A stretch of 64,000 bases of DNA from Herbiconiux solani NBRC 106740 (GCF_001571005.1 NZ_BCST01000002.1:434001-498000); one strand, 5' to 3'. Positions 1 to 9,113 are shown, numbered from the stretch's first letter. Numbers and translations are program-made. The notes: generated by a model not told the origin, from the sequence alone.

Positions 1-1
1 T

Positions 2-1384
2 CTCCTGGTTGCCGGCGACATGTCGGTCGAAGCGGTTCTCGCAGTCTCCTACGACGAGTTGGACGACGACACGGCCGAGCTGTTCCAGTCCGTCTCCATC
101 ATCGACGGGTTGACTTTCACCGGCAGAATCGCCGCCGCCGCATCGGGGAACTCCCCCTCCGCCACCGAGGCTCGTCTGGAGCACCTGGTGGACCTCGGGA
201 TGCTCGAGTCCCGCGGCGGCAGCCGCTACCGACTGCACGATCTGTTGCGCGTCTTCGCCGCTTCCCGATTCAGATCAGAGAACTCTGCCAACGAGATGGC
301 CGCGGCCCAAGACAGATTGACGTACTGGCTCCTCCGCACCGTGCTGGTCGTCGTGGGTGACAGGTCGGTGTCGATCCCGGACGAATGGGAGCAGTACCGG
401 CTAGAGGACGATCCAGACAGCGCCGACGAGTTGACTGCGCGTTCTTGGATTCTGGCCGAGGCCGACCACTGGTGGCCTGCGGTTCGCCGGGCCGCCTCTA
501 CCGGGGACCATGATGCTGTCCTCCGAGTAGCTGAGGCACTTCAGTGGAAGTCTGCGAAGTGGCATGAATGGGGGCACTGGCACGAGCTCAATGAGTTGGC
601 TCTTCGCTCAGCTACTGAGCTCGACGACAAACGACAGCAGTCGCTTCGGTCGAGCGTTCTCGCCTGGACGGCCATGACCGAGCGGGGTAATCCCATCGAC
701 GCGCAACAGCATGCTCTGACCGCTCTAGCCACGGCGGAATCGATCGGCGACGTGTATGCGTCGTCACGTGCCCACTACTTCTTCGCATGGTCCAGTTTGT
801 ACGCCGGTCAAACCGAGGGCCTCGAGGATCATCTACTATCGGCAATCGAGGGTTACGAAAAGTCTGAAGCGCTCTCGGAATCGCGGCAAGCCCGTACGAT
901 CCTGGGGGTATTGCAGCGTCGGCTTGGACGCCACGAACGTGCGATCACCGAGCTTTCCGCCGTTCTGAGCGAGTTGCCGACTGAATTCGACGAAGCCGAG
1001 GAAGACTTCGCCACGTCCTTTTCACGCAATGTCGTTCTGGAGGAGCTGGCGAATTGCTACGTCGAGATCAATGACCCCACTTCGGCCCTGCGTATGGCTG
1101 ACGCGCTGGTAAGCATGATCAGCACGCTCGACACAGACATCTTCAACGCGCGGTCGCGAATCATTCGGGCCCGCGCTCTTCTCGCTGGCGCACGAACCGA
1201 TGAGAGCCTTGTCGAGCTTGAAACCATCAAGCGGCTGCTTGCGGCCTACCCGGCGAGCGGCCACGTGGCCATGATGATGGTCGAAATGGAGGCTCTACGT
1301 TTTGCCGCAATGGAAGGAGGCTCTGTCCCAGGCGCGATCGCGGATCTCAGAGCGACCCCGCCTCCGAATAGAGCACGTGACTGA
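2..1384 (+). CDS. AfsR-type regulator, C-terminal part (5' end outside window)
   Basis: The reading frame is open to the left edge, so the first ATG at 20 is probably internal. The visible part starts in the winged-helix segment that follows an NB-ARC ATPase in AfsR/SARP-type regulators. It has the typical 'YRLHDLLRVFA' motif near residues 75-85 of the visible part. An alpha-helical, TPR-like region of about 330 residues follows. In the family this region binds partners or signals while the missing N-terminal parts bind DNA and nucleotide. The family is a confident call; the target genes cannot be told. The gene ends 21 bases before the convergent oxidoreductase gene. Confidence 0.7.
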   Translation, partial: LLVAGDMSVEAVLAVSYDELDDDTAELFQSVSIIDGLTFTGRIAAAASGNSPSATEARLEHLVDLGMLESRGGSRYRLHDLLRVFAASRFRSENSANEMAAAQDRLTYWLLRTVLVVVGDRSVSIPDEWEQYRLEDDPDSADELTARSWILAEADHWWPAVRRAASTGDHDAVLRVAEALQWKSAKWHEWGHWHELNELALRSATELDDKRQQSLRSSVLAWTAMTERGNPIDAQQHALTALATAESIGDVYASSRAHYFFAWSSLYAGQTEGLEDHLLSAIEGYEKSEALSESRQARTILGVLQRRLGRHERAITELSAVLSELPTEFDEAEEDFATSFSRNVVLEELANCYVEINDPTSALRMADALVSMISTLDTDIFNARSRIIRARALLAGARTDESLVELETIKRLLAAYPASGHVAMMMVEMEALRFAAMEGGSVPGAIADLRATPPPNRARD

Positions 1385-1405
1385 TCCTGCGTCTCGGCTG
1401 ATCGC

Positions 1406-2308
1406 TTACCCGAAAGAGAGGACGATCTTGTCGTGGGTTTCGCCCGATTCAAGGAGTCGGTGTGCCTCGGCTGCGGCTTCGATCGGCAGTATGCGGCGTC
1501 GCTTGAGACGGAGCTCTCCGGAGGCGAGGAGTGGCATGGTGGTCGCCAGGGCATCCGGTGCTCGGTCCGGGCTGGGGTGGGATAGGAGAGCTCCTGAAGA
1601 GGCGACCTCCGGGCCTCCGGTCAGAGTCACTACCCTGCTGGCATCGCCGACCGCGGTCACCGCTCGCGTCAGCTCACCATAGCCTGCTGCGTCGATGACG
1701 GCGTCCACTGGCGTGTCGATCCTGTCGAAGAGTCCGGCTCCGAACGCTAGGAATTCGCCGCCGAGTCCGCGGACGGAGTCAGCGGCTTGTTCGCTCGCCA
1801 CTCCGATCACGTGGATGCCCTGTGCTCGTGCCAACTGCACGATGATCGACCCGACCGCGCCTACCGCGCCGAGCACCACGATCGTCTCCCCCTTGGTCGC
1901 ACGGACTTGACGTAAGGTTCCGACGGCAGCATCTGCCGATGCGGGCAGAGCGGCCGCAGCGTCCCAGCTCACAGAGGCAGGCTTCGGGTACCAGACGGTC
2001 GTGGTGGCGAACTCGCCGTATCCACCTTGAGCCGGTAGCAGCGCCGCGACTTCCTCGCCGACATAGGCATCGGCGCCGTCGCCTACTGCCTCGACTACGC
2101 CGGCCGCCTCGAAGCCCAGCACGTCTCCGGGGCGTTGCGGGAACACGTTAGTGAGATTGCCTGCGCGGATGTGCAGGTCGGTGGGGCCCACCGCCGCGGC
2201 TTTCACACGTATGAGTACCTCACCCGGTTTCACGTCCGGAGATTTCACTGCACGCCACTGCAATACCTCCGGCCCGCCGAACTCCGTGATGACGATCGCG
2301 CTTGACAT
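1406..2308 (-). CDS. NADPH:quinone oxidoreductase-like protein (MDR superfamily)
   Basis: A 300-residue medium-chain dehydrogenase/reductase of the zinc-free quinone oxidoreductase type. The N-terminal GroES-like fold carries 'GPEVLQW' and 'VKAAAVGPTDLHIRAG'. The Rossmann motif is 'VLGAVGAVGSIIVQLARAQG' near residues 140-160. It should reduce quinones or enones with NADPH in the cytoplasm; the substrate is unknown. I chose the ATG at 2308 because GGAGA lies about 5 bases upstream; an upstream start at 2368 would add 20 unlike residues. It is transcribed away from the UBP gene region and converges on the AfsR-type gene. Confidence 0.82.
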   Translation of the reverse strand: MSSAIVITEFGGPEVLQWRAVKSPDVKPGEVLIRVKAAAVGPTDLHIRAGNLTNVFPQRPGDVLGFEAAGVVEAVGDGADAYVGEEVAALLPAQGGYGEFATTTVWYPKPASVSWDAAAALPASADAAVGTLRQVRATKGETIVVLGAVGAVGSIIVQLARAQGIHVIGVASEQAADSVRGLGGEFLAFGAGLFDRIDTPVDAVIDAAGYGELTRAVTAVGDASRVVTLTGGPEVASSGALLSHPSPDRAPDALATTMPLLASGELRLKRRRILPIEAAAEAHRLLESGETHDKIVLSFG

Positions 2309-2451
2309 GTGCTCTCCGTTCGTAGGATCGCATCCTCTGGCGGTTTGATACTCGCCCACGAAGTGCATGCCTCAGTTGGATTCTCGTGCCCACGCTAAGA
2401 GTCTGTTCAGCCAACAAGCAGGCCCTCCTGGGAACAGCTCCACTCTTCGAG

Positions 2452-2802
2452 CTAGCTGCGGTGCAGCTGCGACCGCCAATCCGAGGGGACGTTGCCTGCC
2501 GGTCCCGGGCTCGGTTGGTCAACTGGGCGATGACGGGGTTCCGCGAGCTCAGGCCCGTGGATGAATTTCGATGCCTCGTAGTCCCACATCCATGCTTCAC
2601 CGGGCTCATAGCTCTGGACAACCGGGTGCCCGCTGTGGTGAGCATGCGCGGTCGCATGCTGGGAAGGCGAATCGTCACAGCACCCGACGTGGCCGCACGC
2701 GGCGCAACGTCGCAGGTGCAACCACCAGCCTGTCGCCGGGTCGCAGTCAACGCATCCCGGACCGCTCGGCGGCACCCGGGTATCAATTGGCGCTTCTGTC
2801 AT
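2452..2802 (-). CDS. UBP-type zinc finger protein
   Basis: A 116-residue protein with a single ZnF_UBP domain. Cysteine pairs are visible as 'CVDC' and 'CAACGHVGCC', followed by the His-rich 'HATAHAHHSGHP' and the aromatic 'EPGEAWMWDY' signature. Small bacterial UBP finger proteins of this size are common in Actinobacteria and are often next to redox genes. Their role is not established; a ubiquitin-like ligand is not implied. Start is ATG 2802 (GTG 2805 is the alternative). The gene is divergent from the SDR gene at 2914, sharing a 111-base control region with a strong dyad. Confidence 0.8.
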   Translation of the reverse strand: MTEAPIDTRVPPSGPGCVDCDPATGWWLHLRRCAACGHVGCCDDSPSQHATAHAHHSGHPVVQSYEPGEAWMWDYEASKFIHGPELAEPRHRPVDQPSPGPAGNVPSDWRSQLHRS

Positions 2803-2849
2803 CACGGAGAAATGCTAAGTCACCGTCCCGCTGTAACAAGCCTTCGCGC

Positions 2850-2876
2850 TCCCCTCTAGGGTGACCCTCTGGGGGA
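2850..2876. promoter_or_regulatory. Candidate operator: nested 27-bp dyad before the SDR gene
   Basis: The sequence reads TCCCC-N3-AGGGT-G-ACCCT-N3-GGGGA, a two-layer palindrome centred on 2863. It ends 37 bases before the ATG of the SDR gene and sits in the divergent region shared with the UBP gene. The symmetry is seen directly. Operator function and the identity of the binding regulator are inference; MmyB-type or other regulators in the window are candidates. Confidence 0.5.
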
Positions 2877-2913
2877 TAGAACTTCTTGCGAAGCCAGGTC
2901 GCACAATCTACGC

Positions 2914-3777
2914 ATGACTACTCCACAGACATGGTTCATTACCGGCTCTTCACGCGGCTTCGGCCGATCTCTCACCACCGCAGCCCTCGAGGCAGGTGAC
3001 ACCGTCGCTGCAACGGCTCGCCGGCCAGAGCAACTCGCCGACCTGGTTGAAAAGTTTGGTGACAAGGTACTGCCGCTGGGCCTGGATGTAACAAACGCGC
3101 AGGCGGCGTCTGAGACGCTTCGTGCAGCACAGGAACGATTCGGCCGCGTCGACGTCGTCGTCAACAATGCTGGGTACGCCAACATTTCCCCCGTAGAAAC
3201 GGCTGACGAGGAAGACTTCCGCCGTCAGTTTGAGACGAACTTCTGGGGCGTCTACAACGTCACAAAGGCAGCCCTTCCGATCCTCCGGGCACAGGAAAGC
3301 GGGCTGATCATCCAGTTCTCTTCCGTTGGCGGTCGCGTTGGCGGAACTCCGGGGCTTGGTTCGTATCAAGCCGCCAAGTTCGGCATTGATGGCCTCACAC
3401 GAGTACTCGCAACCGAGACCGCGCCATTCGGGATTCGGTACTTGGTAGTAGAACCTGGCGGATTCGCAACCGATTGGGCAGGCGCATCAATGGACGTGCA
3501 CGGGGTGCCCGAGGAGTACCAGGCGACCGTGGGCGCTTTCGCGGAACGACTCCGCGGCACGGACCAGGCCGGTGACCCGGACCGCGCAGCCGACATCCTG
3601 GTGCGGGTGGCGAAACGACAGACAGTGCCGAGCCACCTGGTCATCGGAGGCTACGCGGCGCACCTGGCGATCGATTACTCCAAAGCTCAGATCGAAGAGG
3701 CGACCACCTGGGAGGCCGTTTCGGCCTCTGCCGACTTCGACGCCGACCGCGTGCAGCTCCCGGCTGACAACGCCTGA
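2914..3777 (+). CDS. SDR family NAD(P)-dependent oxidoreductase
   Basis: A 287-residue classical short-chain dehydrogenase/reductase. The cofactor motif 'TGSSRGFG' lies near residues 11-18, 'NNAG' near residue 87, and the catalytic 'SSVGG...YQAAK' with the Tyr-x3-Lys pair near residues 137-155. The length and 'GFG' motif fit the subgroup annotated as extended-C-terminus oxidoreductases. The substrate cannot be deduced. It is followed nine bases later by a second SDR gene on the same strand, so the two probably form a transcription unit behind the dyad at 2850. Confidence 0.87.
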   Translation: MTTPQTWFITGSSRGFGRSLTTAALEAGDTVAATARRPEQLADLVEKFGDKVLPLGLDVTNAQAASETLRAAQERFGRVDVVVNNAGYANISPVETADEEDFRRQFETNFWGVYNVTKAALPILRAQESGLIIQFSSVGGRVGGTPGLGSYQAAKFGIDGLTRVLATETAPFGIRYLVVEPGGFATDWAGASMDVHGVPEEYQATVGAFAERLRGTDQAGDPDRAADILVRVAKRQTVPSHLVIGGYAAHLAIDYSKAQIEEATTWEAVSASADFDADRVQLPADNA

Positions 3778-3786
3778 TAGGACGTG

Positions 3787-4536
3787 ATGACAATGAAACA
3801 GTTCGAGGGAAAAGTTGTGCTTATCACCGGCGCCGGCTCAGGAATGGGGCGTGCTGCCGCGATCTTGCTGGCGCAACGGGGAGCCGCTGTCGCATTGGTC
3901 GGCCGACGCGAGTCAAAGCTGAATGATGCCGTGACAGAGATTGCGGCCGCCGGCGGGTGTGCACTTGCCCTGCCGGGCGACGTCAGCCGACCCGAAGACG
4001 TCGAGCGCGCCGTAACGCGGACGCTCGAGAATTTTGGTGCGCTTCACCACGCTGTCAACAACGCTGGTGTGTCGGGCGACTTCACCCATCTCGTGGACAT
4101 GACCCCGGCACAATGGCAACGCACGATCGACATCGATCTCAACAGCTTGTTCTACGGCATCAAGTACGAGATCCCTGCGATCCTCGCGGCAGGAGGCGGG
4201 TCCATCGTCAACGTCTCAAGTGTCTTCGCGGACCGCGGCGGCCCTACCGCCGACTACTCCAGCGCAAAGCACGGAATCCGAGGACTGACACGCACGGCAG
4301 CAATCCAGTTCGGCCGGCAGGGCGTACGCGTGAACGAACTCCAGCCGGGCGTCATCGACACAGAGATGACCCAGGCGAATCCGGAGGGCGCACAGAAGGT
4401 GGCTGACACCGGTATTCCGTTGGGGCGGGTAGGAACTGGAGACGAGGTTGCGAAGGCAATCGCATTTCTCCTGTCCGATGATGCTTCTTACATCAACGGT
4501 GCACACCTGGCCGTGGATGGCGGCTTCCTCGCCTGA
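3787..4536 (+). CDS. SDR family oxidoreductase
   Basis: A 249-residue classical SDR. The cofactor motif 'TGAGSGMG' is near residues 13-20, 'NNAG' near 90, the catalytic Ser in 'VNVSSVFA', Tyr-x3-Lys as 'YSSAKHG', and the C-terminal 'AHLAVDGG' typical of glucose-dehydrogenase/3-oxoacyl-reductase-like members. GTG at 3784 and ATG at 3793 are other possible starts; AGGA at 3779-3782 favours the 3787-3793 region. It directly follows another SDR of different subfamily. It converges on the MFS gene across a region with an inverted repeat. Confidence 0.87.
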   Translation: MTMKQFEGKVVLITGAGSGMGRAAAILLAQRGAAVALVGRRESKLNDAVTEIAAAGGCALALPGDVSRPEDVERAVTRTLENFGALHHAVNNAGVSGDFTHLVDMTPAQWQRTIDIDLNSLFYGIKYEIPAILAAGGGSIVNVSSVFADRGGPTADYSSAKHGIRGLTRTAAIQFGRQGVRVNELQPGVIDTEMTQANPEGAQKVADTGIPLGRVGTGDEVAKAIAFLLSDDASYINGAHLAVDGGFLA

Positions 4537-4568
4537 AGTCTGTCAGAACCCGCAGAAGGGGGCGGGGC

Positions 4569-4581
4569 GCCAAGAATTGGC
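4569..4581. terminator. Possible bidirectional terminator hairpin
   Basis: GCCAA-GAA-TTGGC forms a short perfect stem, nested inside GGGG (about 4563) and CCCC (about 4586). It lies between the convergent SDR (ends 4536) and MFS (ends 4632) genes. No clear T-run follows, so efficiency is uncertain. Confidence 0.35.
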
Positions 4582-4631
4582 ACCTCCCCTTCCGTCGTTT
4601 CCGGGCTTCCCGCCTTGAGTCACCTGCGCTT

Positions 4632-6032
4632 TCACTGCGCGGTCTCTTCTTGGGTTCGGCGGCCTCCGATTCGGGTGGGCCGCGGAACTTTCGGGTTTTG
4701 GATGCCCACGAGGGACACGAGGCCTCCGGCAGCGAACAAGAGGGCTGACACGAGAATGACTCGGTGGAATCCGGCGAGGTCGAGCACCGCGGTGCCGGCG
4801 ATGAGGCTGGCGAGGGCGATCGCGATGAGGCCGGCCACTCGGGACACGGCGTTGTTGACGGCCGACGCGATGCCCGATCGTGCGGGATCGATCGCTCCGA
4901 GGATTGCCGCCGTCAGAGGCGCCACAGTGATCGCCATGCCAACTCCGAAAACCACGATTGCTGGCAACACCTGGGTCAGATAGTCGGCGCGCTCGTCGAT
5001 CCGCAACATCAGAAGAAAGCCTCCCGCCGCGAGCAGCGGGCCCATAGTCATGAACAATCGTGGTCCGAAGCGACCCGCGAGACGTCCGAACAATGAGGAC
5101 AAACCGATCAGCAGCAAGCTCGTGGGAATCATCGTGAAGCCTGCCTCGGTGGCGCTGTACCCCGCCACCTGTTGGAGGAACACGGCGATGCTGAAGAACC
5201 CCAGCGACAGCGCACCGTAGATCAAGAAAGTCGCCACATTGCCCACGGTGAAGTTGCGCACCCGAAACAGCGCGAGAGGCAGCATCGGTTGCTCGGTCCG
5301 GCGTTCGAACAACACGAAGGCAACAAGCGCGGCCGCGCCGATGACAAGTGGCACGATCACGACCGGAGATGCCCACCCGAAGTTCGCTTGCTCGATGAGC
5401 GCGAAGACGGGCAGTCCGAGTCCGACGATACCGAGGATCGCTCCAAGCACATCGATCCGGGCTCCAGGCTGGCGGTGGTGGTCGGGCTCGAGCTTGGCGA
5501 GCAGCAGCAGAGTCACCACGATCGGCAAAACGTTGATGCCGAATATGAATCGCCACGAGAGCTGGTCGACGAGCACGCCGCCGAGTATGGGCCCGGCGAT
5601 GTTCGCCGCGCTGGTGAACGCCGTCCACGTACCGATTGCACGGCTCTGCGCGGGGCCAGAGAAGTTCGCCAAGATGATTGCGAGCGACGACGGGACAAGG
5701 AGTGCCCCCGCGATCCCCTGCAGCCCGCGCGAGACGATGAGGAACTCGATGCTCGGCGCGAATGCACACAGCAGTGAGGTGACACCGAACCCGACGAGTC
5801 CCGCGGTCAGTACCTTCTTGCGGCCAAACACATCCGACAGCGACCCGGCAAGGAGGATGACGGAGCCGAGCGTGATGAGGTAGGCGTCGACCACCCATTG
5901 CTGCGACGTCAGCGCACCTCCGAGGTCGTGGCTAATCGCGGCCAACGCCACGTTGATGACCGATCCATCCAGGAATGAGACGAAGGCAGACAGAATCGCG
6001 ACAGCGAGGACGAAGCGCTGCGAGGCAGTCAT
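4632..6032 (-). CDS. MFS transporter, DHA2 (EmrB/QacA-like) type
   Basis: A 466-residue integral membrane protein. The N-terminus 'AFVSFLDGSVINVALAAI' matches TM1 of the 14-TM drug:H+ antiporter family 2. Motif A appears as 'GSLSDVFGRKKV' after TM2, and motif C-like 'IAGPILGGVL' in TM5. Proton-driven export of small, often toxic molecules is the family role; the substrate is not predictable. ATG 6032 was chosen because it sits just before the hydrophobic segment; ATG 6044 or 6062 would add 4-10 residues. Divergent from the SnoaL-like gene at 6225. Confidence 0.87.
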   Translation of the reverse strand: MTASQRFVLAVAILSAFVSFLDGSVINVALAAISHDLGGALTSQQWVVDAYLITLGSVILLAGSLSDVFGRKKVLTAGLVGFGVTSLLCAFAPSIEFLIVSRGLQGIAGALLVPSSLAIILANFSGPAQSRAIGTWTAFTSAANIAGPILGGVLVDQLSWRFIFGINVLPIVVTLLLLAKLEPDHHRQPGARIDVLGAILGIVGLGLPVFALIEQANFGWASPVVIVPLVIGAAALVAFVLFERRTEQPMLPLALFRVRNFTVGNVATFLIYGALSLGFFSIAVFLQQVAGYSATEAGFTMIPTSLLLIGLSSLFGRLAGRFGPRLFMTMGPLLAAGGFLLMLRIDERADYLTQVLPAIVVFGVGMAITVAPLTAAILGAIDPARSGIASAVNNAVSRVAGLIAIALASLIAGTAVLDLAGFHRVILVSALLFAAGGLVSLVGIQNPKVPRPTRIGGRRTQEETAQ

Positions 6033-6224
6033 TTTTGCAACCATGAGCGCAGTCCACCGCACGTCCGCCGAAACAGCGTGGCCCCCTCAGGGACGGCTGA
6101 CCAGACGCTCGTATCGAGGCGAGAACGTGTCGAAGATTGGCTCATTGCTCCCTGTGATTCCTGGCGCGCCACGGCTAGCTTCGTGCCTGCCCGGCCATCG
6201 AGCCGGAATCCCGAGGAGCCAGAT

Positions 6225-6896
6225 ATGTCGGCCAAAGACATCGTTATCGAAGCAACAGAGCAGCTGTTCAACCGCAAGGACACCGCCATCCTCGACCAGG
6301 TGTTCGGGCCCGTGTACGTGCAGCACTCAGCCCTCGGGGCCGACGGCGTTGACGGGCTGAAGGTGCTCGTCTCGAGCCTGCCTGAAACAGCCGGGTATAC
6401 GCTGACGCGAATCATTGCTGACGGCGGTCTCGTGGTGACGGAGGGAGAGTTCACCGGATTCGCGCCCGTGCCGCTGACTGGTTACGACGTGTGGCGGGTC
6501 GTTGACGACCGAATCGTGGAGCACTGGGACGCTTTGGGTGCCGCGGCAACCCATTCCGCGACCCTCGACGTTCAGACCGGCGGCGACACGGTCGCCGCAA
6601 ACCGAGCGCTCGTCACCGAATGGGTTGCGAGAGCTCTCGTCAGTGGCGACCACCGCGCGGATGAGGACTATCTCGCGCCTGGCGCCGGGGTGGCATACGA
6701 CGAGGACCTGGTCTACCGCACCGTCCATGCTGTCATCGCCGACCAGGACGTCGTCTACACGCGCTCCGAAGGCGAAAAGAACGGCCCGGTCATCATCAAC
6801 GACATGTGGCGGGTGACCGACGGCCGCATAGTCGAGCACTGGAGCCTCATGACCCCCGTTCCGGAGAGCCTGCCGCACGGCAACGGAGCCTTCTAG
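6225..6896 (+). CDS. Tandem SnoaL-like domain protein
   Basis: A 223-residue cytoplasmic protein with two repeats of a SnoaL/NTF2-like fold. Each half ends in the same signature: 'WRVVDDRIVEHWD' near residue 90 and 'WRVTDGRIVEHWS' near residue 205. Single-domain members are common, while fused pairs are less so. Related proteins include polyketide cyclases and many of unknown activity, so no reaction is assigned. The start at 6225 is supported by a GAGGAG box 6 bases upstream. It lies divergently from an MFS exporter and leads into the RidA-hydrolase run. Confidence 0.78.
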   Translation: MSAKDIVIEATEQLFNRKDTAILDQVFGPVYVQHSALGADGVDGLKVLVSSLPETAGYTLTRIIADGGLVVTEGEFTGFAPVPLTGYDVWRVVDDRIVEHWDALGAAATHSATLDVQTGGDTVAANRALVTEWVARALVSGDHRADEDYLAPGAGVAYDEDLVYRTVHAVIADQDVVYTRSEGEKNGPVIINDMWRVTDGRIVEHWSLMTPVPESLPHGNGAF

Positions 6897-7007
6897 CAGC
6901 CAGCGCCCCTTGAGTGTGGGGCTGAGAGGGCCACGATACGACGCGGACGCGCTCCTACCTTGAGAGCACCGCCTCCACCCAGGAGGTGCTCTGAAGGAGT
7001 GGATCAC

Positions 7008-7472
7008 ATGTCAGAGCTCGACGATCGACTGGCTGCACTAGGGATCGCAATCCCTCACCAGGCCGCAGCGCCGGCGGGCGTGTACGTGCCCGCGGTCATC
7101 AGCGGGCACCTCGTGTTCACGGCAGGCCAACTACCGTTCGTAGACGGCGAATTGCCCACCACCGGCAAGGTGGGAGCTGAGGTCACGCCGGACGACGCGA
7201 AAGCTCTCGCTCGCACTGCCGCGATCAACGCTCTCGCCGCGGTCGCAGCAGTGATCGGCTCGCTCGATCGAGTGACACGGATCGTCAAGGTCGTGGGCTT
7301 CGTTTCCTCCGACCCGTCGTTCTTCGGCCAGCCCGGAGTCCTGAACGGCGCCTCCGAGCTACTCGGAGAGATCTTCGACGACCTCGGTGTGCACGCCCGA
7401 AGTGCAGTGGGAGTCGCCGTACTCCCGCTGAACTCACCGGTCGAGGTCGAACTGACCGTCGAATTCTCCTGA
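7008..7472 (+). CDS. RidA family protein (YjgF/YER057c/UK114)
   Basis: A 154-residue RidA-fold protein. It belongs to the longer subgroup with 'VFTAGQLPFVDGELPTTGKV' near residue 40 and the C-terminal 'RSAVGVAVLPLNSPVEVE', which keeps the conserved Arg that binds the carboxylate of enamine/imine intermediates. RidA proteins hydrolyse reactive 2-aminoacrylate-type imines; some members have other, unknown roles. A strong GAAGGAGT box lies just before ATG 7008. It is followed after 42 bases by two alpha/beta hydrolase genes on the same strand, probably in one operon. Confidence 0.87.
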   Translation: MSELDDRLAALGIAIPHQAAAPAGVYVPAVISGHLVFTAGQLPFVDGELPTTGKVGAEVTPDDAKALARTAAINALAAVAAVIGSLDRVTRIVKVVGFVSSDPSFFGQPGVLNGASELLGEIFDDLGVHARSAVGVAVLPLNSPVEVELTVEFS

Positions 7473-7514
7473 TCGCTCCCACCTTCCTAGCAGACCCACA
7501 CGAAAGAGAAAATC

Positions 7515-8228
7515 ATGACTGAACTAACCGTCGTACTCGTGCACGGCGCCTTCGCCGAATCCGCAAGCTGGAACGGCGTCATCGCCGCCCTGCAGAACAA
7601 GGGAGTGACGGCAATCGCCACACCGAACCCTCTCCGCGGCGTGACGACCGACGCGGACAACGTCCGTCGTGCGGTCGAGGCCGTCGGCGGCCCTGTCCTG
7701 CTCGTCGGCCACTCCTACGGGGGCGCCGTCACCACCGAGGCAGCCGTTGGAAGTGACGCGGTCAAGGGCCTCGTCTACGTGTCGGCGTTCGCGCCCGACC
7801 ACGGCGAGACATCACTGGGACTGACCGACAAGTTCCCCGGTAGCACCCTCGGCGAGACGGTCCGACCGATCCCGCTCGGCGACGGCACCAACGACCTCAT
7901 CGTCGACCGCGAGCTCTTCCCGAACCAGTTCTGCGGAGATGTGGCCTTGGCAGACGCCAAGATCGCCGCATCCACGCAGCGCGCGGTGCGAGACTTCGCC
8001 CTCGCAGAACCGCAGCCAGCTGAGACCCCGGCCTGGAAGACCCGGCCGTCGTGGTTCGTCTTCGGATCAGCCGACAAGAACATCCCGGCCGCCGGCCTCC
8101 GGTTCATGGCAGAGCGCGCGGGTTCGCTGAAGACCGTAGAGATCGAGGGAGCCTCACACTCGAGCATGGTCTCCAACCCCGGCGTGGTCGCCGGTCTCAT
8201 CCTCGAGGCCATCGCCCACCTGTCCTGA
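7515..8228 (+). CDS. Alpha/beta hydrolase
   Basis: A 237-residue alpha/beta hydrolase of the short esterase-like group. The oxyanion 'VHGAFAESASWNGV' is near residue 10, the nucleophile elbow 'VGHSYGG' near residue 70, and the catalytic His in 'IEGASHSSMVSNP' near residue 215. The substrate is unknown. AGAGAAAATC precedes the ATG. It sits in a run with RidA and a second, only distantly related hydrolase, which suggests a shared catabolic or detoxifying pathway by context only. Confidence 0.85.
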   Translation: MTELTVVLVHGAFAESASWNGVIAALQNKGVTAIATPNPLRGVTTDADNVRRAVEAVGGPVLLVGHSYGGAVTTEAAVGSDAVKGLVYVSAFAPDHGETSLGLTDKFPGSTLGETVRPIPLGDGTNDLIVDRELFPNQFCGDVALADAKIAASTQRAVRDFALAEPQPAETPAWKTRPSWFVFGSADKNIPAAGLRFMAERAGSLKTVEIEGASHSSMVSNPGVVAGLILEAIAHLS

Positions 8229-8261
8229 ACCGGCCCAAGAATTCTCATAAGGAGAAAGATC

Positions 8262-9098
8262 ATGACCGAATTCCTGGCCGACGCCGCCGAGACACTCTTC
8301 GTGGATGCGCCTTCGGCGAGATTCGCCTACAGGCGGCTCGGGCGACCCAACGGGTTGCCCCTCGTGATGGCAATGCGCCTTCGCGGAACGATCGACCATT
8401 GGGACCCTGCATTCCTGGACGCGTTGTCGGCGAACCGCGAGGTGATCATCTTCGACAACCGCGGCATCAACCTGAGCACGGGTACACCGGCTTCCTCCAT
8501 TGCAGAGATGGCCGAGGGTCTGATCGAGTTCACGACTGCGCTGGGCTTGAGGAAGTTCGATCTCTTCGGTTGGTCGATGGGTGGGATGGTCGTCGCGACC
8601 GCCGCCCTCGCTCGGCCCGAGCTGGTGGGACATTTGGTCTTCTCGGGCAGCACCCCCGGCATCATCGAGGGACAGCCGATGGCGCCGGCAAAGGTCTGGC
8701 AGATTGCCGGCCGGGGCACGAACACGGAGGAAGACTTCCTGTTCCTGTTCTATCCGGAAACAGAATCCGGCGTCAGCCATGGCAGAAGCCAACTCGAACG
8801 TCTGCGAACGCGCCTTCACGTCTCTGAAGCGGTCGTCTCAGCCGAAGCGTCAGCGGCGAGCATCGAAGCCATCCGTGCTTTCGGTGCCGGGGTTTTCGAC
8901 CGGTTGCCTGAGCTCACGATCCCGGTATTGATCGGCGTGGGCTTGCATGACGTGATGGCTCCCCCGTATTCCAGCATCCAAGCGGTGTCACAGCTCTCAC
9001 GCGGAAAGCTCGTCGTCTACTCGGATGCTGGACACGGATTTCTTTTCCAGTACCACGCCGATTACGCCGGAGAGGTGAACTCGTTCCTGGGCTGGTGA
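8262..9098 (+). CDS. Alpha/beta hydrolase (paralogue of 26265 gene)
   Basis: A 278-residue alpha/beta hydrolase. The nucleophile elbow is 'LFGWSMGG' near residue 104 and the His lies in 'YSDAGHGFLFQY' near residue 258. It starts after a clear AAGGAGAAAG box. The segments 'AYRRLG', 'DHWDP', 'FDNRG' and 'KFDLFGWSMGG' match 'AYRRFG', 'DNWDP', 'VDNTG' and 'RYDLFGFSLGG' of the hydrolase at 26265, so the two are paralogues within one window. The substrate is unknown. Downstream lies a remnant of another enzyme gene. Confidence 0.85.
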   Translation: MTEFLADAAETLFVDAPSARFAYRRLGRPNGLPLVMAMRLRGTIDHWDPAFLDALSANREVIIFDNRGINLSTGTPASSIAEMAEGLIEFTTALGLRKFDLFGWSMGGMVVATAALARPELVGHLVFSGSTPGIIEGQPMAPAKVWQIAGRGTNTEEDFLFLFYPETESGVSHGRSQLERLRTRLHVSEAVVSAEASAASIEAIRAFGAGVFDRLPELTIPVLIGVGLHDVMAPPYSSIQAVSQLSRGKLVVYSDAGHGFLFQYHADYAGEVNSFLGW

Positions 9099-9113
9099 CA
9101 GCTGGCGCGGGCT

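Noticed and set aside
4543-5898. A 451-codon minus-strand frame inside the MFS gene
   Set aside because: Overlaps the well-supported MFS gene in another phase and has no TM pattern.
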